Shown here: positions 1-9,457 of the stretch, in pieces | Layout of the letters: the number at the start of each line of letters is the position of its first letter | Position numbering within the stretch: position 1 is the first letter of the stretch | Assembly (NCBI GenBank): GCA_947040555.1 | Contig: CAMRBW010000004.1 | Location: 1-57,968 of the forward strand | Direction: 5' to 3' | DNA from: an uncultured Oceanospirillales bacterium | GTDB lineage: Bacteria; Pseudomonadota; Gammaproteobacteria; Pseudomonadales; Endozoicomonadaceae | Length of the DNA stretch: 57,968 nucleotides | Notes under the pieces: model-generated | What the model saw: the letters and a program-made list of their open reading frames with translations, nothing else | Told to the model about the DNA's origin: nothing | Databases searched by the model: none | Translations under genes and position numbers: made by a program

Positions 1-121
1 AGTTAAATTTTTTGTGAGCGAAGTTGTGCTATTTGATGGTATTTCAGTTAAATACTTTATGAACGAAGTCATGTCATCCGATGGCATCTCAGTTGAATCT
101 GTTGTGAGCGAAGCTGTGCCA
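1..121. repeat. 45-bp tandem repeats inside the LDLa gene
   Basis: Units at 1-45 and 46-90 and a partial third from 91 begin AGTTRAAT and share most bases. They keep the reading frame and encode a 15-residue Thr/Ser-rich unit. The array continues to the window edge, so its full length is unknown. A weaker related stretch (GCAGAGTTGTGCTATT) lies at 131-146. Confidence 0.8.
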
Positions 122-1110
122 TAAGTTGTGGGCAGAGTTGTGCTATTACTATCCATTTGAAGCATCGTTCTAATATATTTGCCTATGGGTGTGGTGACGA
201 CGCAGTTCTGCTCATCTAGATCATTTAGGCATTCAGATTTTGCATCACATACCCAGTGTTGGGTAATACAGCGATCGCCCGGGCCACAATCGAAGTCATC
301 CGGGGGACAGACTCCGTCCTTCTTACAGAAGTGTTCATCATCACCCTTGGGGCAATCCGACTCGCGATCACACCGCCAAGATCCAGGCCGGCAATATATC
401 ACCCCATTATCATGAATACATTCGTGCTGACCTGGTGTACATGGGTTCGAAGAAGCACCTATAACCTGACTTAAAAAGGTAAGGGTTACGCCTATGTTTT
501 GATATTGGGTCTTATGCAAACTTTGCCCTATCGCAGATAGCACAGATTTTGCCATGCCCTTAGGAAGTATGCCGAGCGTAGTGCTAGCTATATATTTTAA
601 ATGATTCAGATTGGCTGTGGTTGTGCTTTTAAAAAATTCTGTTGTCGCTTGTTTCAATAAACGTAGTCCATTAGTAGATTGCATCCGAAGTAAATCGTCT
701 TTAAGTGTTGCCAACTTTTCTTTTGCTTTGTAAGCTCTAAGTAGCACGAAGAGTGGTTGCCGTTGTACTAGAGTAATGGGATCACCGAGTGCAGGGCGAG
801 GTATGCGGCTATGAAATTCATTTTTACTAGAAATCTGGATATTTGCCAAAGTTAACGTCAGTTCTTCTATATCTTTATGTTCAAGTTTCTTCCTTGTTGC
901 ATTCTTTTCTATAACACGCGCTCGCCTAACATTTTCGGTATTGATCGATTGATTATTTTTATTTGGAGATAAGCTGTTTTGAGGAGCTATAATATTCTGA
1001 TTTACTGTACCTTCGATACCTGCATTTGTAGGGAAGGTACCGGATAATAGAAATACCAAAAACACATAACGAAGCATTGAGAAAGTATACGGCTTATTAC
1101 AGTCTTCCAT
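1..1110 (-). CDS. Secreted protein with two LDL-receptor class A domains (partial, runs off left edge)
   Basis: The frame is open without a stop from the ATG at 1110 to base 1: 370 codons, with the C-terminus outside the window. A GGGGG ribosome-binding run lies just upstream of the start. Residues about 12-32 form a signal peptide (MLRYVFLVFLLSG, small residues before the likely cut). Residues 33-220 are a polar, partly helical region I do not recognise. Then come two six-cysteine modules, C224-C231-C240-C247-C253-C262 and C268-C275-C281-C288-C294-C303. Their spacing and the W-x-C-D, DC and D-x-x-D-E calcium-binding residues are those of LDLa domains. A Ser/Thr-rich tail of 15-residue repeats follows. 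LDLa modules are typical of animal receptors and matrix proteins and are uncommon in bacteria. Export with disulfide bonding and binding to a host or surface ligand is inference. The gene is divergent from the PLP enzyme at 1206. Confidence 0.85.
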   Translation of the reverse strand, partial: MEDCNKPYTFSMLRYVFLVFLLSGTFPTNAGIEGTVNQNIIAPQNSLSPNKNNQSINTENVRRARVIEKNATRKKLEHKDIEELTLTLANIQISSKNEFHSRIPRPALGDPITLVQRQPLFVLLRAYKAKEKLATLKDDLLRMQSTNGLRLLKQATTEFFKSTTTANLNHLKYIASTTLGILPKGMAKSVLSAIGQSLHKTQYQNIGVTLTFLSQVIGASSNPCTPGQHECIHDNGVIYCRPGSWRCDRESDCPKGDDEHFCKKDGVCPPDDFDCGPGDRCITQHWVCDAKSECLNDLDEQNCVVTTPIGKYIRTMLQMDSNSTTLPTTYGTASLTTDSTEMPSDDMTSFIKYLTEIPSNSTTSLTKNLT

Positions 1111-1205
1111 ATTTACCCCCTGTGTTTATTGAAAACGAGAGTAGTTTCCCTGAAGCGATCACGCAAGAATATAGGGTTATCAAAACAAGGATATAAAGTG
1201 AATTT

Positions 1206-2147
1206 GTGAATAAAAAATTTCTGGAAAGGCTGAACAACGCAAAAATACCCTGTGACGCTGTCAGTACCAATTGGCTGACTGAACGACAGATTACGCTCAA
1301 TATCCTTCGTACGGATTTACTCGACCCCCTTGTCAGCGGAAACAAATGGTATAAGCAGAAAGGGCATCTTGAGTACGCTTTTGCCAACAGTTACACCATT
1401 GCACTGAGCTTTGGTGGCGCCTGGTCCAACCATATTCATGCTCTGGCAGCCTCTGGCTATGGTATTGGCTTTCCAACAATCGGTGTGATCAGGGGAGAAC
1501 GGTCAGAAACACTTTCTGCGACCCTGAAGGATGCCGAAGCGATGGGAATGCGCCTGCATTTTGTCTCCCGAAGTGACTACCGTCTCAAGAACACGACAGA
1601 GTTCAGAAAACAACTGCTGGCTGATCTGGGGTTATCTGCTGATGAGGTCTGGATTGTTCCCGAAGGTGGCTCTGGAGAGTTGGGTGTGATCGGTTGTGAG
1701 GATATTCTTCCAGCTGGAGATATAAATCCTGAAGATTACCGGCAGATCTGGCTGGCTTCAGGAACCGGAGCAACAACGGCGGGAGTGATTCGCTCTGTAC
1801 CCGACACTGTTCTTGTACGCAGTGTTGCTGTTCTTAAAGGGGCCAGCTGGATGGTAGGTGAGATTGCTCAATATCTTCCCGAAGGGCGAGGTGGTTGGCA
1901 GGTTGAGACTGACGCCCATTGTGGTGGCTATGCCAAAACAACGCCGGAGCTGCTCGCTTTTATCGAGCAGTTTTCAGCGGAGGCCGGTATACCCCTGGAT
2001 CAGGTCTATACCGGCAAAATGATGTTTGCTCTTTATAGTGCGGTTATGTCCGGTGAGATAGCTGAAGGCAGTCGTCTTCTGGCTATCCACACCGGCGGGT
2101 TGCAGGGGCGCCGCGGGTTAAAGTCAGTGGCTGAGAATCTGGCTTAA
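1206..2147 (+). CDS. PLP-dependent D-cysteine desulfhydrase / ACC deaminase family protein
   Basis: This 313-residue protein belongs to the fold-type II PLP enzymes related to D-cysteine desulfhydrase and 1-aminocyclopropane-1-carboxylate deaminase. The segment [12 protein letters not shown] has the family layout around the PLP lysine. [12 protein letters not shown] corresponds to the family's cofactor-contacting GG-x-x-SNH stretch, and glycine-rich turns such as PEGGSGELG and SGTGATTAG should hold the phosphate. The likely reaction is beta-elimination from D-cysteine or a related amino acid, but substrate cannot be read from sequence. The start is a GTG at 1206 with a weak AAGGA upstream. 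The 3' end overlaps the convergent ABC ATPase gene by 24 bases. Confidence 0.8.
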   Translation: MNKKFLERLNNAKIPCDAVSTNWLTERQITLNILRTDLLDPLVSGNKWYKQKGHLEYAFANSYTIALSFGGAWSNHIHALAASGYGIGFPTIGVIRGERSETLSATLKDAEAMGMRLHFVSRSDYRLKNTTEFRKQLLADLGLSADEVWIVPEGGSGELGVIGCEDILPAGDINPEDYRQIWLASGTGATTAGVIRSVPDTVLVRSVAVLKGASWMVGEIAQYLPEGRGGWQVETDAHCGGYAKTTPELLAFIEQFSAEAGIPLDQVYTGKMMFALYSAVMSGEIAEGSRLLAIHTGGLQGRRGLKSVAENLA

Positions 2148-2918
2148 AAACAGCTGGGTGCGCTCAGACTCGGGATTGTTAAAGAACGGTTCGGGCGCAT
2201 TCTCTTCAATAATCTGACCCTCATCCATAAAGATCACCCGGTCTGCCACGGTACGGGCAAAGCCCATCTCGTGGGTTACGCAGATCATCGTCATGCCCTC
2301 ATCGGCCAGTTCCACCATGACATCCAGCACCTCTTTGATCATCTCCGGATCAAGGGCAGAGGTCGGCTCATCGAACAGCATCACCTGCGGATTCATACAG
2401 AGACTACGAGCTATTGCCACCCGTTGCTGCTGACCACCGGAGAGCTGACCGGGGAACTTGTCGGCCTGGTCAGGAATTTGTACCCGTTCCAGATATTGCA
2501 TGGCGATCTCTTCGGCCTCCTGCCTGGGCATTTTACGAACCCAGATCGGTGCCAGAATGCAATTCTCCAGCACCGTCAGGTGCGGGAACAGGTTGAAGTG
2601 CTGGAACACCATGCCGACATCTTTGCGGATATGCTCGATGTTTTTAAGGTCGTTGGTCAGGGTGATACCATTCACATTGATAATACCCTGCTGATGCTTT
2701 TCCAGCCGGTTGATGCAGCGAATCATGGTGGATTTGCCGGAGCCAGAAGGGCCGCAAACAACGATTCGCTCCCCTTTTTTAACGGTCAGGTTGATATCTT
2801 TGAGCACATGAAAGTTACCGTACCATTTGTTGACGCCTTTCAGCTCAATCATGATTTCGGAATTTTCATCGCGTAGCACATGCTGTTTTTGTTGTTGTTC
2901 TTGGTTGTGTACGTGCAT
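2124..2918 (-). CDS. aapP: Amino-acid ABC transporter ATP-binding protein
   Basis: This 264-residue ATPase is the energy-coupling subunit of a polar amino-acid importer. It shows Walker [10 protein letters not shown], signature [15 protein letters not shown], Walker [15 protein letters not shown] and the H-loop in VTHEMGFA. The sequence is of the GlnQ/AapP type. The start at 2918 has AAGGTCG upstream. The first ~23 residues are Gln-rich and absent from most relatives, so translation could instead begin at the internal Met before [11 protein letters not shown]. It is the last gene of the aapJQMP operon, 14 bases after aapM. The Aap family is broad-specificity for L-amino acids; the name rests on gene order and sequence type. 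Confidence 0.93.
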   Translation of the reverse strand: MHVHNQEQQQKQHVLRDENSEIMIELKGVNKWYGNFHVLKDINLTVKKGERIVVCGPSGSGKSTMIRCINRLEKHQQGIINVNGITLTNDLKNIEHIRKDVGMVFQHFNLFPHLTVLENCILAPIWVRKMPRQEAEEIAMQYLERVQIPDQADKFPGQLSGGQQQRVAIARSLCMNPQVMLFDEPTSALDPEMIKEVLDVMVELADEGMTMICVTHEMGFARTVADRVIFMDEGQIIEENAPEPFFNNPESERTQLFLSQILSH

Positions 2919-2932
2919 AGAGACGACCTTGT

Positions 2933-4030
2933 TTAATTTTTATGTCCGGTGTCCAGTTTTCGTTCCAGTGCCAGGCTGTAGCGGGACATGCCGAAACAGA
3001 ATAGCCAGAATACAAAGCTGGTAAATACAAAAGCTTCGGTGGTGATATTGGGCCAGTTCACATCGGCAATACCGGCCTGCATCACCGCCAGCAGATCGAA
3101 TAGCCCGATAATCAATACAAGACTGGTGTCTTTAAACAGTTGCACAAAGGTATTCACAATGCCGGGAATTGATATCTTCAAGACCTGTGGCATGGTGATT
3201 AGCTGCATGCCCTGCCAGTAACTCAGCCCCATAGCATTAGCGGCTTCATACTGGCCCTTCGGGATAGCTTGCAGACCACCACGAATAACCTCAGCAATCA
3301 GTGCCGCCTCAAACAGGCTGATGCCGATCATGGCACGTATCAGCTTGTCCATTTCGATATCCCCCGGCACAAACAGGGGCAGCATCACCGAAGCCATAAA
3401 CAGAATGGTGATCAACGGAACGCCCCGCCAAACTTCGATAAACAGAGTGCAGAATGAGCTGATGGCCGGCATCTCCGAGCGCCGTCCCAGCGCCAGCAGA
3501 ATGCCGACCGGTAGAGCGATCACCATACCCACCAGAGAGATCACCAGAGTCAGCATCAAGCCGCCCCACCTGTGGGTATCAACAATCTCCAGGCCAAGGC
3601 CACCGTAGAGCAGAATAAAACTGGTCAGTGGAAAGCCGGTCAGAAACCAGATACTACCCCAGCGTCGTTTAGGCATCTTGTCCCACAATACCCAGATCAG
3701 TACGGCGGTCATTTGGGCAAAGAAGATATTCACTCGCCAGAGCTCGCTGTCCGGATAAAAACCGTAGAGAAACTGCTGAAAGCGGGCGCCGATAAACACC
3801 CAGCAAGCTCCACCACTGACGCAGGCATTTTTGTCACTGCCAATAAAGTCAGCCTCCACCAGTGCCCACTGCAACAGAGGAGGAATAGTCCACAACAGAA
3901 AGGCCATGCCAAGTAGTGTAAGAATGGTGTTGCCAAAGGATGAAAACAGGTTCTCCCGTAACCAGCCAATAACGCCCCGGTCCGCCGTTGGTGCGGGGCG
4001 TGATTCAATAATTTTGTCGTTTATAGCCAT
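2933..4030 (-). CDS. aapM: General L-amino acid ABC transporter permease AapM
   Basis: This inner-membrane permease has 365 residues when started at the ATG at 4030, which has GGGGA seven bases upstream. A longer frame to 4051 would overlap aapQ and lacks that signal. It has an N-terminal hydrophobic segment ([17 protein letters not shown]), further membrane spans and a C-terminal core with the EAA-type loop ([20 protein letters not shown]) that contacts the ATPase. The ~100 residues between the first span and the core are an expected extension in AapM-type permeases. It should pair with AapQ as a heterodimeric channel. It lies ten bases downstream of aapQ. Confidence 0.92.
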   Translation of the reverse strand: MAINDKIIESRPAPTADRGVIGWLRENLFSSFGNTILTLLGMAFLLWTIPPLLQWALVEADFIGSDKNACVSGGACWVFIGARFQQFLYGFYPDSELWRVNIFFAQMTAVLIWVLWDKMPKRRWGSIWFLTGFPLTSFILLYGGLGLEIVDTHRWGGLMLTLVISLVGMVIALPVGILLALGRRSEMPAISSFCTLFIEVWRGVPLITILFMASVMLPLFVPGDIEMDKLIRAMIGISLFEAALIAEVIRGGLQAIPKGQYEAANAMGLSYWQGMQLITMPQVLKISIPGIVNTFVQLFKDTSLVLIIGLFDLLAVMQAGIADVNWPNITTEAFVFTSFVFWLFCFGMSRYSLALERKLDTGHKN

Positions 4031-4040
4031 AGATATTCCC

Positions 4041-5192
4041 CTACCGTTCAATCAGAGCCATACGGTTGTTAAACCAGTTCATAAACAGAGAAACATTGAT
4101 GTTTATAAACAGGTAAACAGCCATGGTCATGACAATAATCTCAATCGCCTGACCGGTCTGGTTGAGAGTGGTGCCCATAAAAACATTCACCAGTTCCGGG
4201 TAGCCGATAGCCGTTGCCAGTGATGAATTTTTGATCAGGTTCATGTAGTTGGTCGCCAGTGGCGGAATGACCACCCGCATAGCCTGAGGAATAATGACCA
4301 GTCGCATGGTTTTGTTTTCGCTCAACCCGAGGGCGCCGGCGGCCTCCCGCTGACCTTTACTGACGGCTTCAATACCGGAGCGAACATTCTCGGCAATATA
4401 CGACGCTGTATAGAAAGTCAGGCCAAACAGCAGTGCCATGAGTTCTGGAATAACGGTGATGCCGCCACGGAAGTTAAAACCCTTCAGAACAGGCATTTCC
4501 AGTGAGATGGGTTGGCCGGCAATAAAGAAAGCAATAATCGGAAATAGAATTATCAGGCTCAACCCAACCCGGAACGATGGGAATGTCTTTCCGGTTTTTA
4601 TTTGGCGATTTTTTGCCCAGATAGAGATTCCAATAATCTTGACTATGGCGTAGGCCAGTGCGCCGAAAATCAGCCAGGAACCATGCTCAAAAATCGGTGC
4701 CGGAAGGTAGAGGCCGCGTATATTGAGGAATAGACTCTCCCCCAGCGCGATGCTCTGTCGAGGTGATGGCAGCACCTGCAGTACGGCGATATACCAAAAC
4801 AAAATTTGCAGCAGCACCGGAATATTACGGAAGATTTCGATGTAGACACCGCACAGACGAGAGGTCAACCAGTTGTGCGACAGTCGCCCGACACCTACAA
4901 GAAAGCCGACAATGGTGGAGGTAATAATTCCCAGTGTGGCCACCAGAATGGTGTTTAGCAGACCAACGATAAAGGTTTTGCCAAAAGTGTGGGTTTCGTC
5001 ATATTCCACCAGGCTCTGCAAAATCCCGAAACCTGCTTCCTGGTTCAGGAAGTCAAACCCTGTGGTAATTCCCCGCTGTTCAAGGTTTTGGTTGGTGTTG
5101 GTGATAATGGTTGAGACCAGGAAAAATAGCAGCCCGATAAACAGCAACTGGAAAACAATGTTGCGGACTTTCGAGTCATACCAGAAGAGCAT
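4041..5192 (-). CDS. aapQ: General L-amino acid ABC transporter permease AapQ
   Basis: This is the partner permease of AapM: 383 residues from the ATG at 5192 (MLFWYDSKVRNIVFQ), which matches the usual start of the family. A GTG four codons upstream (5204) is an alternative, and neither has a strong ribosome-binding site. The open frame continues upstream through tandem repeats into aapJ; that extension (several GSVYK units) is almost certainly untranslated. It has multiple hydrophobic spans and the EAA loop (ENVRSGIEAVSKGQREAAGA). The aapJ-aapQ gap of about 160 bases contains a hairpin that may reduce permease expression relative to the binding protein. Confidence 0.9.
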   Translation of the reverse strand: MLFWYDSKVRNIVFQLLFIGLLFFLVSTIITNTNQNLEQRGITTGFDFLNQEAGFGILQSLVEYDETHTFGKTFIVGLLNTILVATLGIITSTIVGFLVGVGRLSHNWLTSRLCGVYIEIFRNIPVLLQILFWYIAVLQVLPSPRQSIALGESLFLNIRGLYLPAPIFEHGSWLIFGALAYAIVKIIGISIWAKNRQIKTGKTFPSFRVGLSLIILFPIIAFFIAGQPISLEMPVLKGFNFRGGITVIPELMALLFGLTFYTASYIAENVRSGIEAVSKGQREAAGALGLSENKTMRLVIIPQAMRVVIPPLATNYMNLIKNSSLATAIGYPELVNVFMGTTLNQTGQAIEIIVMTMAVYLFININVSLFMNWFNNRMALIER

Positions 5193-5235
5193 TATTTTTT
5201 TCGACACGATAATAGTCAGCCTTTTTATAACTAAA

Positions 5236-5295
5236 ACTTTATAAATAGAACCCTTATAAACCGAACCCTTATAAACAGAACCGTTTTGAATCGAA
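5236..5295. repeat. Four 15-bp tandem repeats in the aapJ-aapQ spacer
   Basis: Units at 5236-5250, 5251-5265, 5266-5280 and 5281-5295 follow the pattern CCCTTATAAACMGAA, the outer ones degenerate. The unit is a multiple of three, so the upstream frame of aapQ stays open across it. Confidence 0.85.
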
Positions 5296-5310
5296 GAGAG
5301 ACAAAAAAGG

Positions 5311-5350
5311 AGGAAAAGGACAGTCGCCTGCCTCCACCTCCTGTTTTTTG
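5311..5350 (-). terminator. Attenuating hairpin after aapJ
   Basis: Read on the minus strand, AAAAAACAGGAGG pairs with CCTCCTTTTTTG just after the aapJ stop, ending in a T run. It lies inside the operon, so partial termination after the binding-protein gene is more likely than full stop. That would give more binding protein than membrane parts, as is common for ABC importers. Confidence 0.6.
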
Positions 5351-5352
5351 GC

Positions 5353-6369
5353 TTAACGGAATGGCGGAACGTACTGAATACCGCCGTCTTTCCAGAGTGC
5401 ATTCAGACCGCGCTGAATCTTAAGCGGAGAGCCGTTCCCTATGGTGCGCTCAAACATCTCACCATAGTTGCCTACCTGCTTAACCACTTGGTAAGCAAAA
5501 TCATCAGGAATACCCATCGCCTTGCCCCCAGGACCATTCTTGCCGACAAAGCGGGAGATGGCGGGGATATCGCCCTTCATCATTTTATCGATATTGGTGG
5601 AGGTTAGCCCCAGCTCTTCCGCTTCCAGCAGTGCGTAGAGGGACCATTTGGTGATATTGAACCACTGGTCATCCCCCTGACGTACGACAGGCCCAAGAGG
5701 CTCTTTGGAGATGATCTCGGGTAAAATGATAACGTCGCCTGGTTTGGCCAGTTTGGAGCGTTGAGCATAGAGCTGGGACTGGTCGGAGGTAAACACATCG
5801 CAGCGACCTGACTCAAAGCCTTGAATGGTTTGGGCCGTGGTATCGAAGACCAGGGGCTCATAATCCATCTTGTGCTCGCGGAAGTAGTCGGCCATGTTCA
5901 GCTCGGTAGTGGTGCCGGCCTGGATGCAGATGGTTGCTCCATCCAGCTCTTTGGCACTGGCGACTCCCAGCTTCTTGCTAACCATAAAACCCTGACCATC
6001 GTAGTAAGTAACACCAACAAAATTCAAGCCAAGGGCGGTGTCACGGGTCTGGGTCCAGGTGGTGTTGCGGGAGAGCACATCAATTTCGCCGGATTGTAAG
6101 GCGGTAAAACGCTCTTTGGCGGTCAGAGGAATGAATTTGACCTTGTTGGCATCGCCCAGAGTTGCGGCGGCTACTGCACGACAGTAGTCCACATCTATTC
6201 CGGTCCAGTTGCCCTTGTCATCGGGGCTGGAGAAGCCGGGAATACCCGTATTTACCCCGCAGGAGAGGTAACCACGCTCTTTGATCATATCAAGAGTATC
6301 GGCTTGCACCAGGCCGGAAGCAGCAGTTAATGCCAGAGCGGCACTTATCAATTGCAGTGCTTTCTTCAT
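5353..6369 (-). CDS. aapJ: Periplasmic amino-acid-binding protein AapJ
   Basis: This solute-binding protein of the Aap importer is about 338 residues with a signal peptide (MKKALQLISAALALTAASG, cut after QA). Typical family stretches are GVNTGIPGFS, DVDYCRAVAAA, FVGVTYYDGQGFM and the closing RGLNALWKDGGIQYVPPFR. Two starts are close: 6375 and 6369. GAGAAG is eight bases before the ATG at 6369 but only two before the other, so 6369 is chosen. It is first in the operon aapJ-aapQ-aapM-aapP and should set substrate specificity (broad L-amino acids in characterised relatives). Confidence 0.93.
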   Translation of the reverse strand: MKKALQLISAALALTAASGLVQADTLDMIKERGYLSCGVNTGIPGFSSPDDKGNWTGIDVDYCRAVAAATLGDANKVKFIPLTAKERFTALQSGEIDVLSRNTTWTQTRDTALGLNFVGVTYYDGQGFMVSKKLGVASAKELDGATICIQAGTTTELNMADYFREHKMDYEPLVFDTTAQTIQGFESGRCDVFTSDQSQLYAQRSKLAKPGDVIILPEIISKEPLGPVVRQGDDQWFNITKWSLYALLEAEELGLTSTNIDKMMKGDIPAISRFVGKNGPGGKAMGIPDDFAYQVVKQVGNYGEMFERTIGNGSPLKIQRGLNALWKDGGIQYVPPFR

Positions 6370-6697
6370 ACACATTACTTCTCATTTTTATAATTATTTT
6401 GGGACGCTGCCTGTTGGCCGTTTGTCCATTTTTGTGTCTGGGCACGGAAAATAATGTACCAATTCGTGGCAGAAGTGACCAATAAAAATTGTCTGGTCAG
6501 CCATGATCGGGGCGGTCGAATTTATGGAGAAACTTTAAAAGTAAGCTGTTTGGCTGGAGGGAAGGAAGGCCAGAAGGAACTTTAGGCAGAGTCTGGGGTC
6601 AATAGACACAATGATCGGGGGGCAGTCTGAGTTATTGGTAGTGTTTTCCAAAACGGTTTATTTACGGATAGATTCCCCAAAATGTAAGGAAATTCAA
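6370..6697. other. Divergent intergenic region
   Basis: This region of about 330 bases separates aapJ (leftward) from the exported protein at 6698 (rightward) and should hold promoters for both. I saw no convincing sigma-54 or sigma-70 pair and no clear operator palindrome. Confidence 0.5.
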
Positions 6698-8536
6698 ATG
6701 AAAAAGAAAATATCTATGGGTATTGTCTTGGCACTGTCAACGACGATTATCTTTAGCAGCGGTATTCATGCAGTGAGTCACTCTGACACAGAGAGTGATG
6801 ATACACCCTCAGGCGATCAGAACAGACGCGAGCAAAGTCAAAGTGTGTCCACGATTGTTCTTGCCGGTCATGGTATTGAACTCTACAACCTGGGTCGTAA
6901 TCGTCAGGTTAATTTTTTCTCCGTTTACGACAAAAACGGGCCAGGAAAGGATGGCAAAGGTGTCTGGAGTAGCTATCATCTGCCAAAGCTAAAGGATGGT
7001 AGTGAGGCTTGCCCTATTGTTTGTGTGCCTTACATGCATAAGGATGGAACCATTTATATCGGTGGTGCTGGAGGTGTACTTAGCCGACTGACTCCAAACT
7101 ACGATACTAAAGGAAGAGTTGGCTCTTACTCTCACAGTTATGCACTTTTCGATAAGACTTTAATGGACAGTGGAACCCCGCCGAATTTTGTTGATAACAC
7201 CAAAAACGCTGAGCTGATGGCTATTGATAACGACCTTGTTGAAGGAATTGATATCAATATTCTTCGTCAGGTTGACGGGCAGTTAGAGTCACGTCCCCTG
7301 TTTCATGCGTATTCAAATAAATTAGATGATTTTCACATGCTTGAAGAGCAAGGTTTACTTACCAAAGATGAAAAAAATAAGTTGTGGACCAAAGAAAAAT
7401 ACACAATCGATGGAAAAAGATACTCCATTGGTCAAGCGACAAAAGAGCTTGCTACGTTAGCTAAAGAGCTTGCCACGTTAGCTAATAAAGATAGAAGCCA
7501 GCCATCCGATAGTGATGGTGACCTCGAAGAGCGTTTCAATAAATATGTTAACGGGTTTCGTTATAAAGATGGCCCCGCGAAAGTAGAAAGCATAAAAATC
7601 TGGGAACGAAATAACCAGCATTATAAAAATAATGATTATGGTGCTTTAGACGCGGCGAATGATCTTATGTCGGATCTTTCTGAAGAGTGGGAAAATAAAC
7701 TTTATATTTATAAAGAAGAAAAACAAAAGTGGAAGATGAAAATATACGATGAGCGTCTTCCTGTTTATCGTGTAAATATATCTGAAATCCCCGGAAACAA
7801 AGAGCAGTTGATAGTCTCTGTTATGGGGCATATCTTCCGGCTGAACCATAAGAGTCAGTCTCTGAGCTTTATTGGCTCCACTCCACAGGGATGCAGTCGT
7901 CGAGTTGATAATAGAGGTCTGATTGCCTTTGATGAAAACACGTTTCTTGTCGGTGATATGGGAACAGGAGATTCGTCTCGTTGCACAGAATCACTACGTT
8001 TTGTGGTAGACAAGAAAAATGATGCCATAGAAAACAGTGATGAACTAACAGGCCCGTTACTGGAAGAGCTGTCGAAGGAATGGGGTGGCAACACTTCACC
8101 CAGAGTTAAGAGCATGACTGCTGGTTATTATAATTGTCCTCCCGCTGAAGGCGATGTGTGTGCGACAGTGTCTTTGCGTACCAAGCATGCTGGCAATGAT
8201 ATCGTGCAGGCCGATATCCGCATCAAGGACGGGGTGTTAACCGTTAACAACAAGAAGACCTATACGGCAGAGTACAACAACCGTGAATATATGTCGGCAG
8301 TCGGTAAGACACTGATGTTTAGTCTGGAAACCGAGGACTTTGCCCGTATTGTCCATGGTTTGAGTCCGATCAAGGATCGGCCAGAATATCGCTCCTATTT
8401 GAGCGTAGAAACGCTGACCCCTACTTCGACAAAAGATCAGGGTAAAGGTGAATCCGTTGAAAAGAACGAAATCCCTCCTTTGCCCGAATGGGTACCCTAC
8501 ACAGGCTGGGGTTACGACGGTATTTTTGCTCGCTGA
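6698..8536 (+). CDS. Exported protein of unknown family, 612 aa
   Basis: I do not recognise this family. The frame opens at 6611, but the ATG at 6698 has AAGGA about eight bases upstream and begins a clear signal peptide (MKKKISMGIVLALSTTIIFSSG, cut near HA). The mature protein is polar and charged. Recurring motifs such as GHGIELYNLG, DGTIYIGGAGGVLSRL and VMGHIFRLNHKSQSL could be blades of a beta-propeller, but that is a guess. An exact-frame duplication gives KELATLA twice (about residues 249-262). It has several cysteines, which would fit a periplasmic or secreted location. A strong terminator follows, so it appears monocistronic. Codon use in the middle third is more A/T-rich than in neighbouring genes. 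Confidence 0.8.
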   Translation: MKKKISMGIVLALSTTIIFSSGIHAVSHSDTESDDTPSGDQNRREQSQSVSTIVLAGHGIELYNLGRNRQVNFFSVYDKNGPGKDGKGVWSSYHLPKLKDGSEACPIVCVPYMHKDGTIYIGGAGGVLSRLTPNYDTKGRVGSYSHSYALFDKTLMDSGTPPNFVDNTKNAELMAIDNDLVEGIDINILRQVDGQLESRPLFHAYSNKLDDFHMLEEQGLLTKDEKNKLWTKEKYTIDGKRYSIGQATKELATLAKELATLANKDRSQPSDSDGDLEERFNKYVNGFRYKDGPAKVESIKIWERNNQHYKNNDYGALDAANDLMSDLSEEWENKLYIYKEEKQKWKMKIYDERLPVYRVNISEIPGNKEQLIVSVMGHIFRLNHKSQSLSFIGSTPQGCSRRVDNRGLIAFDENTFLVGDMGTGDSSRCTESLRFVVDKKNDAIENSDELTGPLLEELSKEWGGNTSPRVKSMTAGYYNCPPAEGDVCATVSLRTKHAGNDIVQADIRIKDGVLTVNNKKTYTAEYNNREYMSAVGKTLMFSLETEDFARIVHGLSPIKDRPEYRSYLSVETLTPTSTKDQGKGESVEKNEIPPLPEWVPYTGWGYDGIFAR

Positions 8537-8550
8537 TAAAGCACTGATAA

Positions 8551-8589
8551 AAAAACGCCCGTGCAGTTAAAAACTGTGCGGGCGTTTTT
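8551..8589. terminator. Bidirectional intrinsic terminator
   Basis: AAAAACGCCCGTGCAGTT pairs with ACTGTGCGGGCGTTTTT around a short A-rich loop, with two G-U pairs. A-run and T-run sit on either side, so it can end the exported-protein gene (rightward) and the MarC-family gene (leftward). Confidence 0.9.
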
Positions 8590-8615
8590 ATTGGACTTAT
8601 TGCTTGAATCCAGCG

Positions 8616-9203
8616 TTAACTAAAATATCTGGCAAGGCCATCGAGCAGCATTTGCACCGAGAGCATGACCAGTATCATACCCATTAGACGCTCACAGGCC
8701 ATGAGTCCTCGTTCACCGAGCACCCTGAAAATGCGTGGCGCACTAAGCAGAATAAAGGAACTGACAGCCCAGGCTCCCACTGCGGCCATAGCCCATGACA
8801 GGTTCATATCCGGCTTGCGATTGGCCAGTAGCATTAATGAGGCCAGCAGGGACGGCCCCGCAATCAGAGGGATTGCCAGAGGAACAATAAACGGCTCTTC
8901 ACTGGTTTTTTCTGTATTGGATTGTGTTTTTGGAGATGGGAAGATCATACGAATAGCGATAATAAACAGAATAATACCGCCAGAAATACTGACTGTCTCT
9001 GTTCTCAGGTTCATGAAGTCGAGAATGCCCTGACCACCGAACAGGAACAGCATCATCACAAACAGAGCAATTAATAGCTCACGAATAATAATGTGTTTTT
9101 GTCGTTTAGCCGGTATATTTTTGAGAATGGACATAAATATCGGCAGATTGCCAAGAGGGTCCATAATCAGAAACAGCGTTATCGCTGCACTCCAAATTTC
9201 CAT
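8616..9203 (-). CDS. MarC-family inner membrane protein (YhgN-like)
   Basis: This 195-residue membrane protein has about six hydrophobic segments. The N-terminus (AAITLFLIMDPLGNLPIF) and the FIVPLAIPLIAGPSLLA stretch are hallmarks of the MarC/UPF0056 family, nearest YhgN. Its biochemical role is not established; the family was once wrongly linked to multiple antibiotic resistance. A GAGGA lies upstream of the start. It converges with the gene at 6698 on the shared terminator. Confidence 0.9.
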   Translation of the reverse strand: MEIWSAAITLFLIMDPLGNLPIFMSILKNIPAKRQKHIIIRELLIALFVMMLFLFGGQGILDFMNLRTETVSISGGIILFIIAIRMIFPSPKTQSNTEKTSEEPFIVPLAIPLIAGPSLLASLMLLANRKPDMNLSWAMAAVGAWAVSSFILLSAPRIFRVLGERGLMACERLMGMILVMLSVQMLLDGLARYFS

Positions 9204-9457
9204 AACTGCTTGTTCCTCATCTTTTGGTACGTTGCCGGCGCTATTGGCGGGCAGAGATAAAAATGGGCAATTGTGCCTTAATGGTAAGGTTGCTGGGTAG
9301 AGGCTTTTGCGCCTCCATTATTAGCGGGGGCGTACTTGCGTTGGAAAACAGTTTTCATGGTATCTCATGTTGGGATATGCGAAGCTGTTTAAAAATTTTA
9401 TAAAAATAATAAATTTTGCTTGGTTCTTAGATGTAACCACGAAGCATGGAGACGCTC

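Noticed and set aside
179..474. Two plus-strand frames near the left edge
   Set aside because: They lie opposite the LDLa gene, whose signal peptide, ribosome-binding site and cysteine pattern are clear; the plus-strand frames show no family likeness.
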